Shown in pieces: positions 1 to 7,853 of a stretch of 20,350 nt of DNA. The position numbers were made by a program, and so were the translations under genes. Origin of the DNA: a virus. Each line of letters starts with the position of its first letter. Within the stretch, counting starts at the first letter, position 1. The stretch is from IMG/VR virus record IMGVR_UViG_3300017697_000133, positions 1 to 20,350 of that record; one strand, 5' to 3'. The notes under the pieces were generated by a model. That model was not told where the DNA came from, made no database searches, and saw only the letters and a program-made list of their open reading frames with translations.

Positions 1-40
1 GTGCTCCCCCACACATAAGGACTGACAATAGGTGTAACAC
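1..40 (-). CDS. Possible start of next gene, cut by window edge
   Basis: A GTG codon at 40-38 follows a GGAGA motif by about five bases, just downstream of the stop of the preceding gene. The frame is open to the window edge and begins V-L-H-L-L-S-V-L-M-C, a hydrophobic stretch that could be the start of a signal or lipoprotein peptide. An ATG in the same frame at 16-14 is an alternative start. Only 13 codons are visible, so no function can be given. Confidence 0.3.
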   Translation of the reverse strand, partial: MLHLLSVLMCGGA

Positions 41-49
41 AATGTTCTC

Positions 50-265
50 CTAACTTGTATTTATATTAATTTGTTCTGTATTCTTAAACTGATCTTCTCT
101 TAATTCTTCTTGCTTATCTTTTAACCAGTGCAATACTTTAAGTTGACCTTTAAGTTCACAAGTTTGTTCCCAAGTATCACAACTATATACTAAATGTGAA
201 CCAAAGTTATTTTCTAGTAGCCTAAGTAGACCATTTGTTATTACAATATCATTCTCAATATCCAT
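50..265 (-). CDS. Hypothetical protein, 71 aa
   Basis: This is a small soluble protein of 71 residues that I do not recognise. It is rich in Glu, Lys, Asn and Leu and has no signal peptide or membrane segment. The ATG is preceded by an AGGAG ribosome binding site. It follows the ribonucleotide reductase gene after a 47-base gap that holds a hairpin. In T7-like genomes this position lies between the DNA metabolism genes and the head genes, so it could belong to either group. Confidence that it is a real gene comes from its ribosome binding site, strand and packing. Confidence 0.75.
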   Translation of the reverse strand: MDIENDIVITNGLLRLLENNFGSHLVYSCDTWEQTCELKGQLKVLHWLKDKQEELREDQFKNTEQININTS

Positions 266-292
266 GAAAGGCTCTCCTAAAGACCCGATATT

Positions 293-311
293 ATCTGAAC
301 AGTGTTCAGAT
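293..311 (-). terminator. 9-bp palindromic hairpin after the reductase gene
   Basis: ATCTGAACA and TGTTCAGAT form a perfect inverted repeat around one central base, two bases after the reductase stop codon. Folded as RNA it gives an 8-bp stem with a 3-base loop. No U-tract follows on the minus strand, so it is not a classic intrinsic terminator. A processing site or a 3' stabiliser is equally possible. Confidence 0.4.
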
Positions 312-312
312 T

Positions 313-2241
313 TTATTTAGTAGGACAAACACCAGTAACACACTCATCATTTTCTATCTCATGTGAACTACCAGTATCACTAAAGTCTACATCATTTAAC
401 TGTGAGACATACTCATTGTATGCTTCTTCTGTTACTACTTCTTGTGGTAGGTACGAATAGACGGTATTAGTAACGGGAAGAAAGCTAACACCAACGTAGC
501 TAGACCAATTAGCCTTAAGCCAATCTCTAATAGCAGGGATTTCATCCTCTTTATAATAAACAGAAATCGAGCAGTTCTGTTCAACGTAAGAATCCATGAG
601 TAACTTGTAGCGTTCCAGCTGTTCAATAGCCGTCTCGTCATTAACATACTTGTCTCCTTCTTTAGTAAATCTTATGTTCTCCCAAGATACAGGAAAGGTA
701 ACAATAGCATTGTGTTCATCAATAGGATTAGTCACCACATGATACCCTGCTTCTCTGAGCTTAGGTAGAATAGGATCATTCACAGAGAAGTTAACATTGT
801 TAAAGATATACTTACCGATAGGCTTATGGCATCCCTCAGTAGTATCCATGATCTTACTCAATGTACCACTAGGTTTAATAGTAGTGACATTCTTAGGACG
901 TTGAGTACCTAACTCATCTGCCATTGAGTATGCACCATGTACTGCTATGTTTCTAAATCTCTTATAGTCGTATTCATTAAGGTCTTCTCTAGTGGTGATT
1001 CCTGTAAGACCAACTCCACAGAGTCTGAGATATTCGTTGTTCTCATGCCATGTTCTCTGTAAGATTCCATCATCAAGATTGACAAGCGTTTGCCTATAGT
1101 TAGCCCTAGCTGTGACATAGAGTGCTCTATCAAGTCCTCCGTTGTCATCTCTGAACTTGCCAATATCCACTTCGGTAAGGTTACAGAAAGCTTTATTTCC
1201 AAGGAGGATTTCTGCACAGGGATTGACTCCTGAAAACCAAGGTGCTCTTCGTCTTGCTTCCTGTCCATTGATGATTCCTGGTTCTGAACCTCCGCTTTCT
1301 TTAATGATTTCAAAGACTTGTCCCAATTGTGCATCAGTAGGTTCCTTCCAAAAGACTACACTATTATTAGATTGAGAACGGTGAGGAGAAGTAGCAAGAT
1401 TATCTTTAGCTCTAGCAAACTGCTCCCACTCTGGAGTATCATGATAAACCAAAGCTATCTCTGCTGACCTACGAGAGGATAGCACCGTACCTAACCAGTT
1501 CATGACATCTAGTATGTCCATCTTACTTAACAACTGTCCAGACTTCTTGTTAAGAATATGTGTTATAGCTGTGAAGGCTTTGGACAAGGGGCCATCACCT
1601 GATGATATCCAACCGTACCCTGCTAACCTTTGTCCTGCTGGTCTGAGCTGTGTGAGATCGAGAACGAGCTTTGTAGCTTTCCCTTTGTAAGCCAGAAGCT
1701 TACCGATACTTTTTGCCCATGCTTCAGCGGAGTCTCCAATTGTAATACTCCAAGTCCTGGTATCGGCATCGAAAGATTCTTTGTTTCCTTCATGTCCTCC
1801 TTTCTTGGTTCTCTTACTTCTAAGGACTTCAATGGTGGTAATGGGTGACGTAAATCCACTAAGTGTTCCGACAACTGGTGTAAAGCCGACTCCACAACCT
1901 TGTAACAGGAGCCACAAAGAGTCCACAACGTCATGAATAGTCTCCACTTTAAGATGAGCACAATTAAACTGACTAGCTTCCCTCTTCTTAGCTACATCAG
2001 TTCCCCCTAACCACAGTGTCCTACCTGATACCATGACCTTACGGTCTAGCATCAACTGTCTTAATTCTTCTAACTCATATAGGTTAACTCCAGTATCAGA
2101 TGTAAGAGAACGTAACCATAACCACTTCTGATGTTGTATTACTCTGTCTACAGTTTCTTCCCACGTCTCATAGCCTGTTTCAGTAGGTCTATTGTAGGTA
2201 CGTCTTGTTATTACTTGTGCTCTTACAGATGGTTTGGTCAA
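313..2241 (-). CDS. nrdJ: Ribonucleotide reductase, class II (adenosylcobalamin-dependent)
   Basis: Reduces ribonucleotides to deoxyribonucleotides for phage DNA synthesis, using adenosylcobalamin as radical generator. At 642 residues it resembles the monomeric Lactobacillus-type reductase (about 739 aa) but is shorter. All five family cysteines can be placed: C94 (FNCAHL), C342 in NPCAEI with E344, C353 eleven residues later (the same spacing as C408/C419 in the Lactobacillus enzyme), and the C-terminal pair C634/C639 that receives electrons. GCGVGF is at 115-120. The start is a TTG whose TTGA overlaps the stop of the MazG-like gene, about nine bases after GGAGG. It is the last gene of the nucleotide metabolism block. 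Class II enzymes are oxygen-independent but need B12 from the host. Confidence 0.93.
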   Translation of the reverse strand: MTKPSVRAQVITRRTYNRPTETGYETWEETVDRVIQHQKWLWLRSLTSDTGVNLYELEELRQLMLDRKVMVSGRTLWLGGTDVAKKREASQFNCAHLKVETIHDVVDSLWLLLQGCGVGFTPVVGTLSGFTSPITTIEVLRSKRTKKGGHEGNKESFDADTRTWSITIGDSAEAWAKSIGKLLAYKGKATKLVLDLTQLRPAGQRLAGYGWISSGDGPLSKAFTAITHILNKKSGQLLSKMDILDVMNWLGTVLSSRRSAEIALVYHDTPEWEQFARAKDNLATSPHRSQSNNSVVFWKEPTDAQLGQVFEIIKESGGSEPGIINGQEARRRAPWFSGVNPCAEILLGNKAFCNLTEVDIGKFRDDNGGLDRALYVTARANYRQTLVNLDDGILQRTWHENNEYLRLCGVGLTGITTREDLNEYDYKRFRNIAVHGAYSMADELGTQRPKNVTTIKPSGTLSKIMDTTEGCHKPIGKYIFNNVNFSVNDPILPKLREAGYHVVTNPIDEHNAIVTFPVSWENIRFTKEGDKYVNDETAIEQLERYKLLMDSYVEQNCSISVYYKEDEIPAIRDWLKANWSSYVGVSFLPVTNTVYSYLPQEVVTEEAYNEYVSQLNDVDFSDTGSSHEIENDECVTGVCPTK

Positions 2242-2612
2242 TTAATTAATCCCTCCAGTATCGGAGGCTCATAGTTCAATCCCTTCTGGACTTTACCATT
2301 AGCGTCCTTTATTAGTGGTAGCTTACTCATGTTAGACTTATGAACCAGCTCAAATGCTTTATCAAAGTCCATCCCAAATGATACTGCCATACCCTTAATC
2401 ACATACACAACGTCACACATTTCTTTTAGTAAGTCTTGCATCATAACATGACGTTCTTCTGTGTGCAAATTAGTTTCAATATCAAGAGCTGCACTTGCCA
2501 GTTCTTGTATCTCTTCAAAGAGGAGCCTTAATCTAAAGTCCATTAACTCTTTGCTGTAAGGTTGGTCAATGGCTAACTCCATCTTCTCATGAAACTCTCT
2601 AACTCTTTTCAT
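2238..2612 (-). CDS. MazG-like nucleotide pyrophosphohydrolase
   Basis: A 124-residue all-alpha protein with the metal-binding pattern of the MazG/dUTPase superfamily: EExxE at 33-37 and KExxD at 63-67 (K63, E64, D67). The family hydrolyses nucleoside triphosphates to monophosphates. In phages it is thought to clean the nucleotide pool or alter alarmone signalling; which applies here is not visible. The start overlaps the end of the DUF3310 gene by 14 bases and has AAGGAG about 12 bases upstream. It is coupled to the reductase gene by a 4-base overlap, which supports a nucleotide metabolism role. Substrate unknown. Confidence 0.82.
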   Translation of the reverse strand: MKRVREFHEKMELAIDQPYSKELMDFRLRLLFEEIQELASAALDIETNLHTEERHVMMQDLLKEMCDVVYVIKGMAVSFGMDFDKAFELVHKSNMSKLPLIKDANGKVQKGLNYEPPILEGLIN

Positions 2613-2910
2613 TATAGTAAAACTCCTTCATCATCTCAATACATTTTATTGCTTTGTTTAAATCCTCAACACCATTCTTATCACGATGTCGTACTACATA
2701 TTTAACTACCGAACCTACGTCCATCCCTAATTGATTCTCTATAATAAATGTCCAAGGATCAATCTTATATTTGGCATAATAACTAGGACGTATGTTAGTA
2801 CTACCACCTTTCCACTGATCATTCAACTCTTGACTCTTACAGTATGCCATGTGATCTTCCTTGTCTTGTCCACATTCATCACAATACATCATACTCTTGA
2901 CGGCTCCCAT
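2599..2910 (-). CDS. DUF3310 protein with N-terminal Cys motif
   Basis: 103 residues. The segment from about 42 to 96 matches the DUF3310 pattern seen in many phages: PSYY, then IDPWTFI, then a GSVVKYVVR block followed by NGVEDLNKA. This domain also occurs in T7 gp1.7, a nucleotide kinase, but this protein is far shorter than gp1.7 and lacks visible kinase motifs, so kinase activity should not be assumed. The N-terminus has C10, C13 and C24, a possible zinc-binding knuckle. The ribosome binding site is strong (GAGGAGGTG). It overlaps the 3' end of the exonuclease gene by 22 bases. Confidence 0.85.
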   Translation of the reverse strand: MGAVKSMMYCDECGQDKEDHMAYCKSQELNDQWKGGSTNIRPSYYAKYKIDPWTFIIENQLGMDVGSVVKYVVRHRDKNGVEDLNKAIKCIEMMKEFYYNEKS

Positions 2911-3632
2911 AGTATCACCTCCTCAGTTTTAAAGTCATAGTCATCAGCTCGTAATATCTTAGCTACCCTTGCTTGTACTAGTGCATCCTCTTCTGTGAGA
3001 TCAGCTTTATGAAAAGCTGTAAGCACACTGTCCCAAGTAGGAGTCTTAAGTATTTCTACTGCTTTCTTAGGCCCAATACCAGGACACCCTTTATAGTTAT
3101 CAGTATTGTCTCCAACCAGTGTCTGATACAAGTGCATATAATCTGCAAGAGATTCAGTCACAGTCTCAATCACTTCAGTGTCCATGTTAAAGTATTCACA
3201 TGGTATTGTCAACATATCTTTATCAATGCTAACAATCACATTCCTAGAGTGGCTACCATCAGTAGCTAGTATACCTAACCCATCATCAGCTTCACACTCA
3301 TGAAGAGTAAAAGTAGTATGAGTTTCTTTAAGGTACTCCACTAGAGAATTGTATCCTAGTGGTTTCTTTGTAGCTTTTCTGTTACCTTTATAATCCGCTA
3401 AAATTTTGTGCCTAAAATATTTTGACCCTCTAGGAGAGAAGCATATAATAAAATTAGATATGCCTATCTTCTCCTGCCAGTACCTTATGCTACTATCTGC
3501 TTGAGCTTTAAGCTCTGCTAAATTAGTAGCTGTAGTGACGATACCATCAGGCCATTCTACCTCATTCTGTACAGCCCAACAAGTTCTGTATGTAAGTATG
3601 TCTCCGTCTATTAATAGCCTTGAAGTCTTCAT
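2889..3632 (-). CDS. T7 gp6-type 5'-3' exonuclease (FEN family)
   Basis: In T7 this enzyme degrades host DNA and removes RNA primers. The 247 residues keep the FEN acidic metal ligands in order: D9 and D11 in LLIDGD, E114/D116/D117 in ECEADD, D137 and D139 in SIDKD, and D175/D178 in GDNTDNYKG. GCPGIGPKKA at 182-191 is a helix-hairpin-helix-like DNA contact. The block YKGNRKATKKPLGY is very close to the T7 gp6 equivalent. The end matches the usual C-terminal ILWEP. The start ATG has GGGAG upstream and lies inside the 3' end of the HNH gene, a 71-base overlap. T7 gp6 is about 300 aa; the shorter length reflects a compact central part. Confidence 0.92.
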   Translation of the reverse strand: MKTSRLLIDGDILTYRTCWAVQNEVEWPDGIVTTATNLAELKAQADSSIRYWQEKIGISNFIICFSPRGSKYFRHKILADYKGNRKATKKPLGYNSLVEYLKETHTTFTLHECEADDGLGILATDGSHSRNVIVSIDKDMLTIPCEYFNMDTEVIETVTESLADYMHLYQTLVGDNTDNYKGCPGIGPKKAVEILKTPTWDSVLTAFHKADLTEEDALVQARVAKILRADDYDFKTEEVILWEPSRV

Positions 3633-3957
3633 CTACGTCTCCCATGTCAGCGTGTGTTTGAGCATGACAATTTTCACACAAATACACACATTTTAATAAT
3701 TCTTTAAACAACGGTAATTTATCTTTATGCCCTGCTTGTCGTGTGATATTAAATTTTTTAGTCTCTGGTATTATATGATGAAAACAGAAAGTTCTGTCTT
3801 CATTAATTAAGCCACACTTTTGACAAGTAAAATTAAATAACCAACCTAAAAAACTAGTTCTCACTTTATGATGATATTTTGAATATGGGCCTAGATCACT
3901 TCGATCAACTGATTGATATGGATTACTTTTCTGTAATACTGTGTTCATTTGTTTCAT
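3562..3957 (-). CDS. Freestanding HNH homing-type endonuclease
   Basis: About 131 residues if translation starts at the ATG at 3957; the frame is open further upstream inside the polymerase gene, and M4 at 3948 is another choice. It shows a zinc-supported HNH fold: C45/C48 (CQKCG), H60-H61 in FHHIIPE, then C94/C97 with N96 and H98 in LCENCHAQTH. Such proteins cut DNA at one site and spread by homing. No strong ribosome binding site is visible. It sits exactly between DNA polymerase and exonuclease, and its last 23 codons overlap the exonuclease start. It looks more AT-rich than its neighbours, consistent with insertion. The polymerase C-terminus is intact, so it is not within an intron or intein. 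Confidence 0.85.
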   Translation of the reverse strand: MKQMNTVLQKSNPYQSVDRSDLGPYSKYHHKVRTSFLGWLFNFTCQKCGLINEDRTFCFHHIIPETKKFNITRQAGHKDKLPLFKELLKCVYLCENCHAQTHADMGDVDEDFKAINRRRHTYIQNLLGCTE

Positions 3958-3982
3958 AAATACTACCAAATCTTCTAAAGTC

Positions 3983-5788
3983 TTAATGTGTTTCAGCCCA
4001 AGTTTTTCCAATATGGCTAGTTGCGGAAAGTGGGCAGCCAAATTCAAAGTATTGTCCTGCTCTGTGAATAGACTCAGCTGCGTGTGATGCGATTTCTTCT
4101 GCATACTCTTCTTTGACCTCTATTTGAAACTCATCATGAATGTTGGCTACAAACTCATAGTCACCTTCTTGGTATTGCATCTTCAGACGTTCATCTAGTA
4201 AGATTAAAGCTTTCTTCATGAGTATAGCTCCTGCACTTTGTAACAATGTATTTAAAGCAGAGTGTTCTGAACGTATGTGTAGTTTCCTACCGTCAAGACC
4301 AATGAGATGCCCACGTCTCCTGAATACTTGCTTAACCTTTTCGGTAAGTTCCATAAGACCGCTGACTCCAGATAACAGGGCAGTTCTTCCCTGTTTGCCT
4401 CTCTTTGCACCACCCCCAAGAATTTTACCAAGCTTTTGATCTCCTGCCCCGTAAATGAAAGCGTAGAAAAAAGTCTTTGCAATATCTCTTGATGATAGTC
4501 CAAGTGCATCTCTATTGAGGGAGTGAACGTCACTGCCGTTGTCTTTAATACCATCGACTGCTGCTTTGGCATATATACCTCCATCATATTTTTTAAGGTA
4601 TCCTGCTAGTGCTCTAAGTTCTAAACCATCAGCATCACAACCAACCAATATACGATTCGTACTAGCTCTAAACAAACTACGACACTCAGTACCATACGGA
4701 CTGTATGCTGCAGGGACTTGTGCCACATTAGGACTGCTATGAGTACAACGCCCAGTGACTGCCCCATTTGTATTAACTGATCCGTATATTCTGCCATTAC
4801 GTTCAAGTTTAAGCCAAGCATGGTTTCCCTCCGCTAATTGTGAGATACGTTTAGAGATTAAGAAGTGCTCTTTTAGCTCCTGACAATTAGGTAACTGTAG
4901 CTTACCTAACACAGCCTCATCTATCTTAGGTTTTCCACCAGAAGTAAACTCTGTGGGCTTCCATCCTTGCTTCATTAAGCACCTAGAAATATGATCCCTG
5001 GAGTTAGGATTAAACTCTACTTGTTTAATCTTATTATACACAGCTCCTTTACTAGTGCCTCGTTTCTTACTACTAACTTTAGGAGTTACTTCTCCCTCAG
5101 AGACAAACCAAGTACCATAACTTTCTCTAAGAGCAGTACCTAGTTTCTCTTGACGTTTAAGTAGACTCACATAAAGTTCTTTACCTTTGTCTACATCAAA
5201 AGCATAGCCATGTTCTACCTGTCTCTGTATGATCTGTGCAAACTTATGTTCTAAGTCGATAGCATCCTCAGAGTATTCAAGTATATCAAAGTGATACTTA
5301 AGATGGGCAGATACACTAACATCCTGTATACAATAGTCTGCCATCTCAGGAGTAAACTTACTCCATATATCACCCTCTACTGTACCTAATGCTTTCTTCA
5401 ATACACCTATTCTTTGACCCCAAGCTTTTAAACTATGAGAACCATAGAGCTTATTGTCAATACTACGTTCCTTAGCATCTACTTCATACAGATTAGTATG
5501 GCACAACCTAGAAAGTAAAAGAGTATCAATGATCTCTGTGTGCTTACTAGGTGTCCACCCTAATATCTTCTTCAATACTGGTAGATCATACCCAATAATG
5601 TTATGTCCAGTAATAGACTTAGCAGCACTCATGATCTCTAGTGCATCCTCAAAACAATCATAAGGTTCTTGATTAGCAAAGACCTGTCCTGCTTGGGCTT
5701 CGACTACAGACATACCAATACAATGTATCTTGGTGACGTTAGGAAGTAATCCGTCTGTCTCTATGTCTACTATCAAGTCTAAGCTCAT
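3983..5788 (-). CDS. T7-type family A DNA polymerase with proofreading domain
   Basis: Replicative polymerase, 601 aa (T7 gp5 is 704). The exonuclease domain is intact: VDIET with D8/E10, GHNIIGYD at 61-68 and YCIQD at 152-156. Polymerase motif A is CDADGLELR (D385), motif B RDIAKTFFYAFIYGAG (K438, Y442, Y446) and motif C IHDEF (D552). The tyrosine at the position of E. coli F762 is kept as in T7. GSVNTNGAVTGR and LNTLLQSAGA are also conserved. The stretch between the thumb (GTWF, about 226) and FNPNSRDHI (259) is only about 31 residues, much shorter than the T7 thioredoxin-binding insert. The C-terminus matches T7 to the end. The start has AGGAG and overlaps the preceding stop as ATGA. Confidence 0.95.
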   Translation of the reverse strand: MSLDLIVDIETDGLLPNVTKIHCIGMSVVEAQAGQVFANQEPYDCFEDALEIMSAAKSITGHNIIGYDLPVLKKILGWTPSKHTEIIDTLLLSRLCHTNLYEVDAKERSIDNKLYGSHSLKAWGQRIGVLKKALGTVEGDIWSKFTPEMADYCIQDVSVSAHLKYHFDILEYSEDAIDLEHKFAQIIQRQVEHGYAFDVDKGKELYVSLLKRQEKLGTALRESYGTWFVSEGEVTPKVSSKKRGTSKGAVYNKIKQVEFNPNSRDHISRCLMKQGWKPTEFTSGGKPKIDEAVLGKLQLPNCQELKEHFLISKRISQLAEGNHAWLKLERNGRIYGSVNTNGAVTGRCTHSSPNVAQVPAAYSPYGTECRSLFRASTNRILVGCDADGLELRALAGYLKKYDGGIYAKAAVDGIKDNGSDVHSLNRDALGLSSRDIAKTFFYAFIYGAGDQKLGKILGGGAKRGKQGRTALLSGVSGLMELTEKVKQVFRRRGHLIGLDGRKLHIRSEHSALNTLLQSAGAILMKKALILLDERLKMQYQEGDYEFVANIHDEFQIEVKEEYAEEIASHAAESIHRAGQYFEFGCPLSATSHIGKTWAETH

Positions 5789-5865
5789 GGTCTCTCCTGA
5801 AAGATACTTCGTTTAGGATAAACTTTGTCTTCTAATTTAGAAATCCTGTGATTCATGTCCAGCAT
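5785..5865 (-). CDS. Possible 26-aa gene between primase and polymerase
   Basis: An ATG at 5865, with AAGGA four bases upstream, opens a 26-codon frame that ends in an ATGA overlap with the polymerase start. It begins inside the last codons of the primase-helicase gene. The peptide is charged and amphipathic (MLDMNHRISKLEDKVY at its start). The ribosome binding site and coupled stop favour real translation, but the frame is also open further upstream as a shadow of the primase gene. It may act only as a coupling leader for the polymerase. Confidence 0.4.
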   Translation of the reverse strand: MLDMNHRISKLEDKVYPKRSIFQERP

Positions 5866-7492
5866 TATGTCCTTCAATCTTTGTATTTCCACACTCTCTA
5901 AGTCTTCCTGTGTTGGTGTCGTAGAAGAGGCTTCCTGCAAGTCCCGTAGATGACCCTTTATATCTTGCCTTAAGTACTCTAATAGAGGTCTCACCGTCCG
6001 ACTGCTGGTTTCTCTCAAGTCCAATGACGAAATCACTGAGTTGAGCAATACTTCCTGACCCTCTAAGATCGCTGAGATTGACTTGTTTTCCATCTTCATG
6101 TCCCTTCCCTTGTTGAGGTCTTTTTAAATGTGACACAACAAACATACCAATATTAAGTTCTTCTACTAGTGACCTAAGTTGTGTCATTATATTATCTATT
6201 AATCTTCTTTCATCTCCACCTTCAATTCCGCTGACCATAATACTGAGATGGTCAAGAACAATCCAAGAAACATTGCAGGAGTGAACGAGATAACGGATAC
6301 GACTAGCCAAAATGTCAGCATCTAAACTCCCCCAATGATCATACAGATATAATCTGTTATCTGCAAATACTTTCTCCCATATATGTCTACGAAACTCTTC
6401 ATCTAAGTCCTTTTCTAAGTGTAACATCATGTTAGCTTCGATAGACATGAAATCTATTGCAGCTTGTCTAACAGACTCCTCCAAAGCAATATAGCCGACA
6501 GTCTCACCCTTACTGAGAAGATAAGAAGCGATTTCTTTAACAGCTGTAGATTTACCTGCACCCGTTCCCGCACAGAATGTAACAATTTCACCTTTTCTAG
6601 CTCCTAAAGTTTTGTCATTAAGTCCTTGCCAAGGATACTCATGATCACTAGCTGACATAGGACAATTAACCAAGTCCCATGTATCAGCTCCTGCTATAAT
6701 ACCATCTGGTCTATGTACTCTAGCTCTCCAGATAGCATCAACTACTGCTGATCCTCCCTCTTCACAGAGTAAGTCACTCGCATCCTTCTTTCCCAATCTA
6801 GCAATCTTACATCTTCCTGGTGGGAATAGTTCAGCCACTTCTGTAGCTGCTTTCTGCCCTGACTTATCCATGTCAAACATAAGAATCGTTTCATCAAAGC
6901 CAAGTAACCACTCCAAATTTTTTGCCACCACTTTTTTAGCAGACTTGTCACCACTAGGAATGGAGACCACAGGCCACTTACAGCTTTGAGCTTCTGCAAT
7001 ACTAAGTGCATCTAATTCTCCTGTAGATATACATATCTTCTTACCACTGCTCCATAAGTGCTTACCCCAAAGATCAGAGCAGTCACCTATAGTCCTAAAC
7101 TCTTTACCTTTAAGTCTAATCTTCTGTCCTACAACGGCTCCATCTTGTATAAATGCTGCAAGGTGTGCTGACTTTCCTTCGTATTTTCCAATTTTGTACC
7201 CGAACTTCCTACAAGTAGATTCCGATATTTTTCTCTTTGAAATCTCCTTGAACTCTCCTCCAATTGGAGTGAAAGCCCTCTTATTCTTTGCTGACTTGTT
7301 TCTAGCAATGACAGTAGAACCACTATTACTATGCTCATAATGATCACAGTCAATACTAAAACAGAATGCGTGTCCATCATCGTACCTCGCTAAATTATCT
7401 TTAGATCCACAGGAAGGACATGGTTCATGCCTCAGGCAGACACTCTCTGATCCAATCGTCTGGTATGCTTCCCTTGGAAAAGCTAAATCCAT
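5837..7492 (-). CDS. T7 gp4-type primase-helicase
   Basis: Bifunctional replisome motor and primase, about 551 aa from the ATG at 7492. The frame is open upstream, but earlier starts (ATG 7513, TTG 7564) run deeper into endonuclease I and have no ribosome binding site. The primase zinc domain has C25, C28, C44 and C49 (spacing x2, x15, x4; T7 has x2, x15, x2). The TOPRIM part has TGELDAL (about 157-163) and DMDKSGQ (about 207). The helicase part has Walker A GTGAGKST (309-316), Walker B IVLDHL (411-416), SHLKR (454-458) and RGSGSIAQLSD (477-487). The protein ends in Asp-Phe, like the T7 tail that contacts the polymerase. Confidence 0.93.
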   Translation of the reverse strand: MDLAFPREAYQTIGSESVCLRHEPCPSCGSKDNLARYDDGHAFCFSIDCDHYEHSNSGSTVIARNKSAKNKRAFTPIGGEFKEISKRKISESTCRKFGYKIGKYEGKSAHLAAFIQDGAVVGQKIRLKGKEFRTIGDCSDLWGKHLWSSGKKICISTGELDALSIAEAQSCKWPVVSIPSGDKSAKKVVAKNLEWLLGFDETILMFDMDKSGQKAATEVAELFPPGRCKIARLGKKDASDLLCEEGGSAVVDAIWRARVHRPDGIIAGADTWDLVNCPMSASDHEYPWQGLNDKTLGARKGEIVTFCAGTGAGKSTAVKEIASYLLSKGETVGYIALEESVRQAAIDFMSIEANMMLHLEKDLDEEFRRHIWEKVFADNRLYLYDHWGSLDADILASRIRYLVHSCNVSWIVLDHLSIMVSGIEGGDERRLIDNIMTQLRSLVEELNIGMFVVSHLKRPQQGKGHEDGKQVNLSDLRGSGSIAQLSDFVIGLERNQQSDGETSIRVLKARYKGSSTGLAGSLFYDTNTGRLRECGNTKIEGHNAGHESQDF

Positions 7493-7853
7493 GTTTTTCG
7501 CACCATTCTCCATACGTTGTCTTGGCTCCCTTATATAGTTTTTGATTCGGGTTAGTAAAGACAAACCTTATATCCAACTGAGGGTGTTGCTCCTTGAGCA
7601 GAAGGTGTTTAGTCCTGTCTGACCCAAGGAACCTACCCTTAGTTTCTACATAAAACTTAACTGCCTGACCTTTTACTATAAAATCAGGAGTATAAGTTCT
7701 TTGTCTAGGAGTATATGGGATACGTTCTGACTCATACTCCCACCTAACCTTAGCAGAATTAAGCTGTGCTCCTACTGAGGCTTCAAGTCCAGAACGGTAT
7801 CCCTCTACCATACCCCTATGCAACTGAGTACTAGAAATCTTCTTCATCTTCAT
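7425..7853 (-). CDS. T7 gp3-type endonuclease I (Holliday junction resolvase)
   Basis: Resolves branched DNA and helps degrade host DNA. The 142 residues line up well with T7 gp3, including the catalytic set of its PD-(D/E)XK-type site: E24 in RSGLE, D57 in TYTPDF, E70 and K72 in VETKG. KHLLLKEQHPQLDIRFVF and LYKGAKTTYGEWCEKHG are further family signatures. The start at 7853 follows GAGGAA by about seven bases; the third codon is also ATG. The 5' end overlaps the acidic tail of the ssDNA-binding gene by 23 bases, and the 3' end overlaps the primase-helicase gene by about 68 bases. Confidence 0.94.
   Translation of the reverse strand: MKMKKISSTQLHRGMVEGYRSGLEASVGAQLNSAKVRWEYESERIPYTPRQRTYTPDFIVKGQAVKFYVETKGRFLGSDRTKHLLLKEQHPQLDIRFVFTNPNQKLYKGAKTTYGEWCEKHGFSFSKGSIPDDWIRECLPEA

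Noticed and set aside
5866-6099. Longer form of the frame before the polymerase (104 codons)
   Set aside because: Its upstream part lies entirely inside the primase-helicase gene in another frame and has no start signal; only the last 26 codons were kept as a possible gene.
7493-7564. Upstream extension of primase-helicase from TTG 7564
   Set aside because: Sequence is the endonuclease I gene read out of frame, with no ribosome binding site and no similarity to the T7 gp4 N-terminus.
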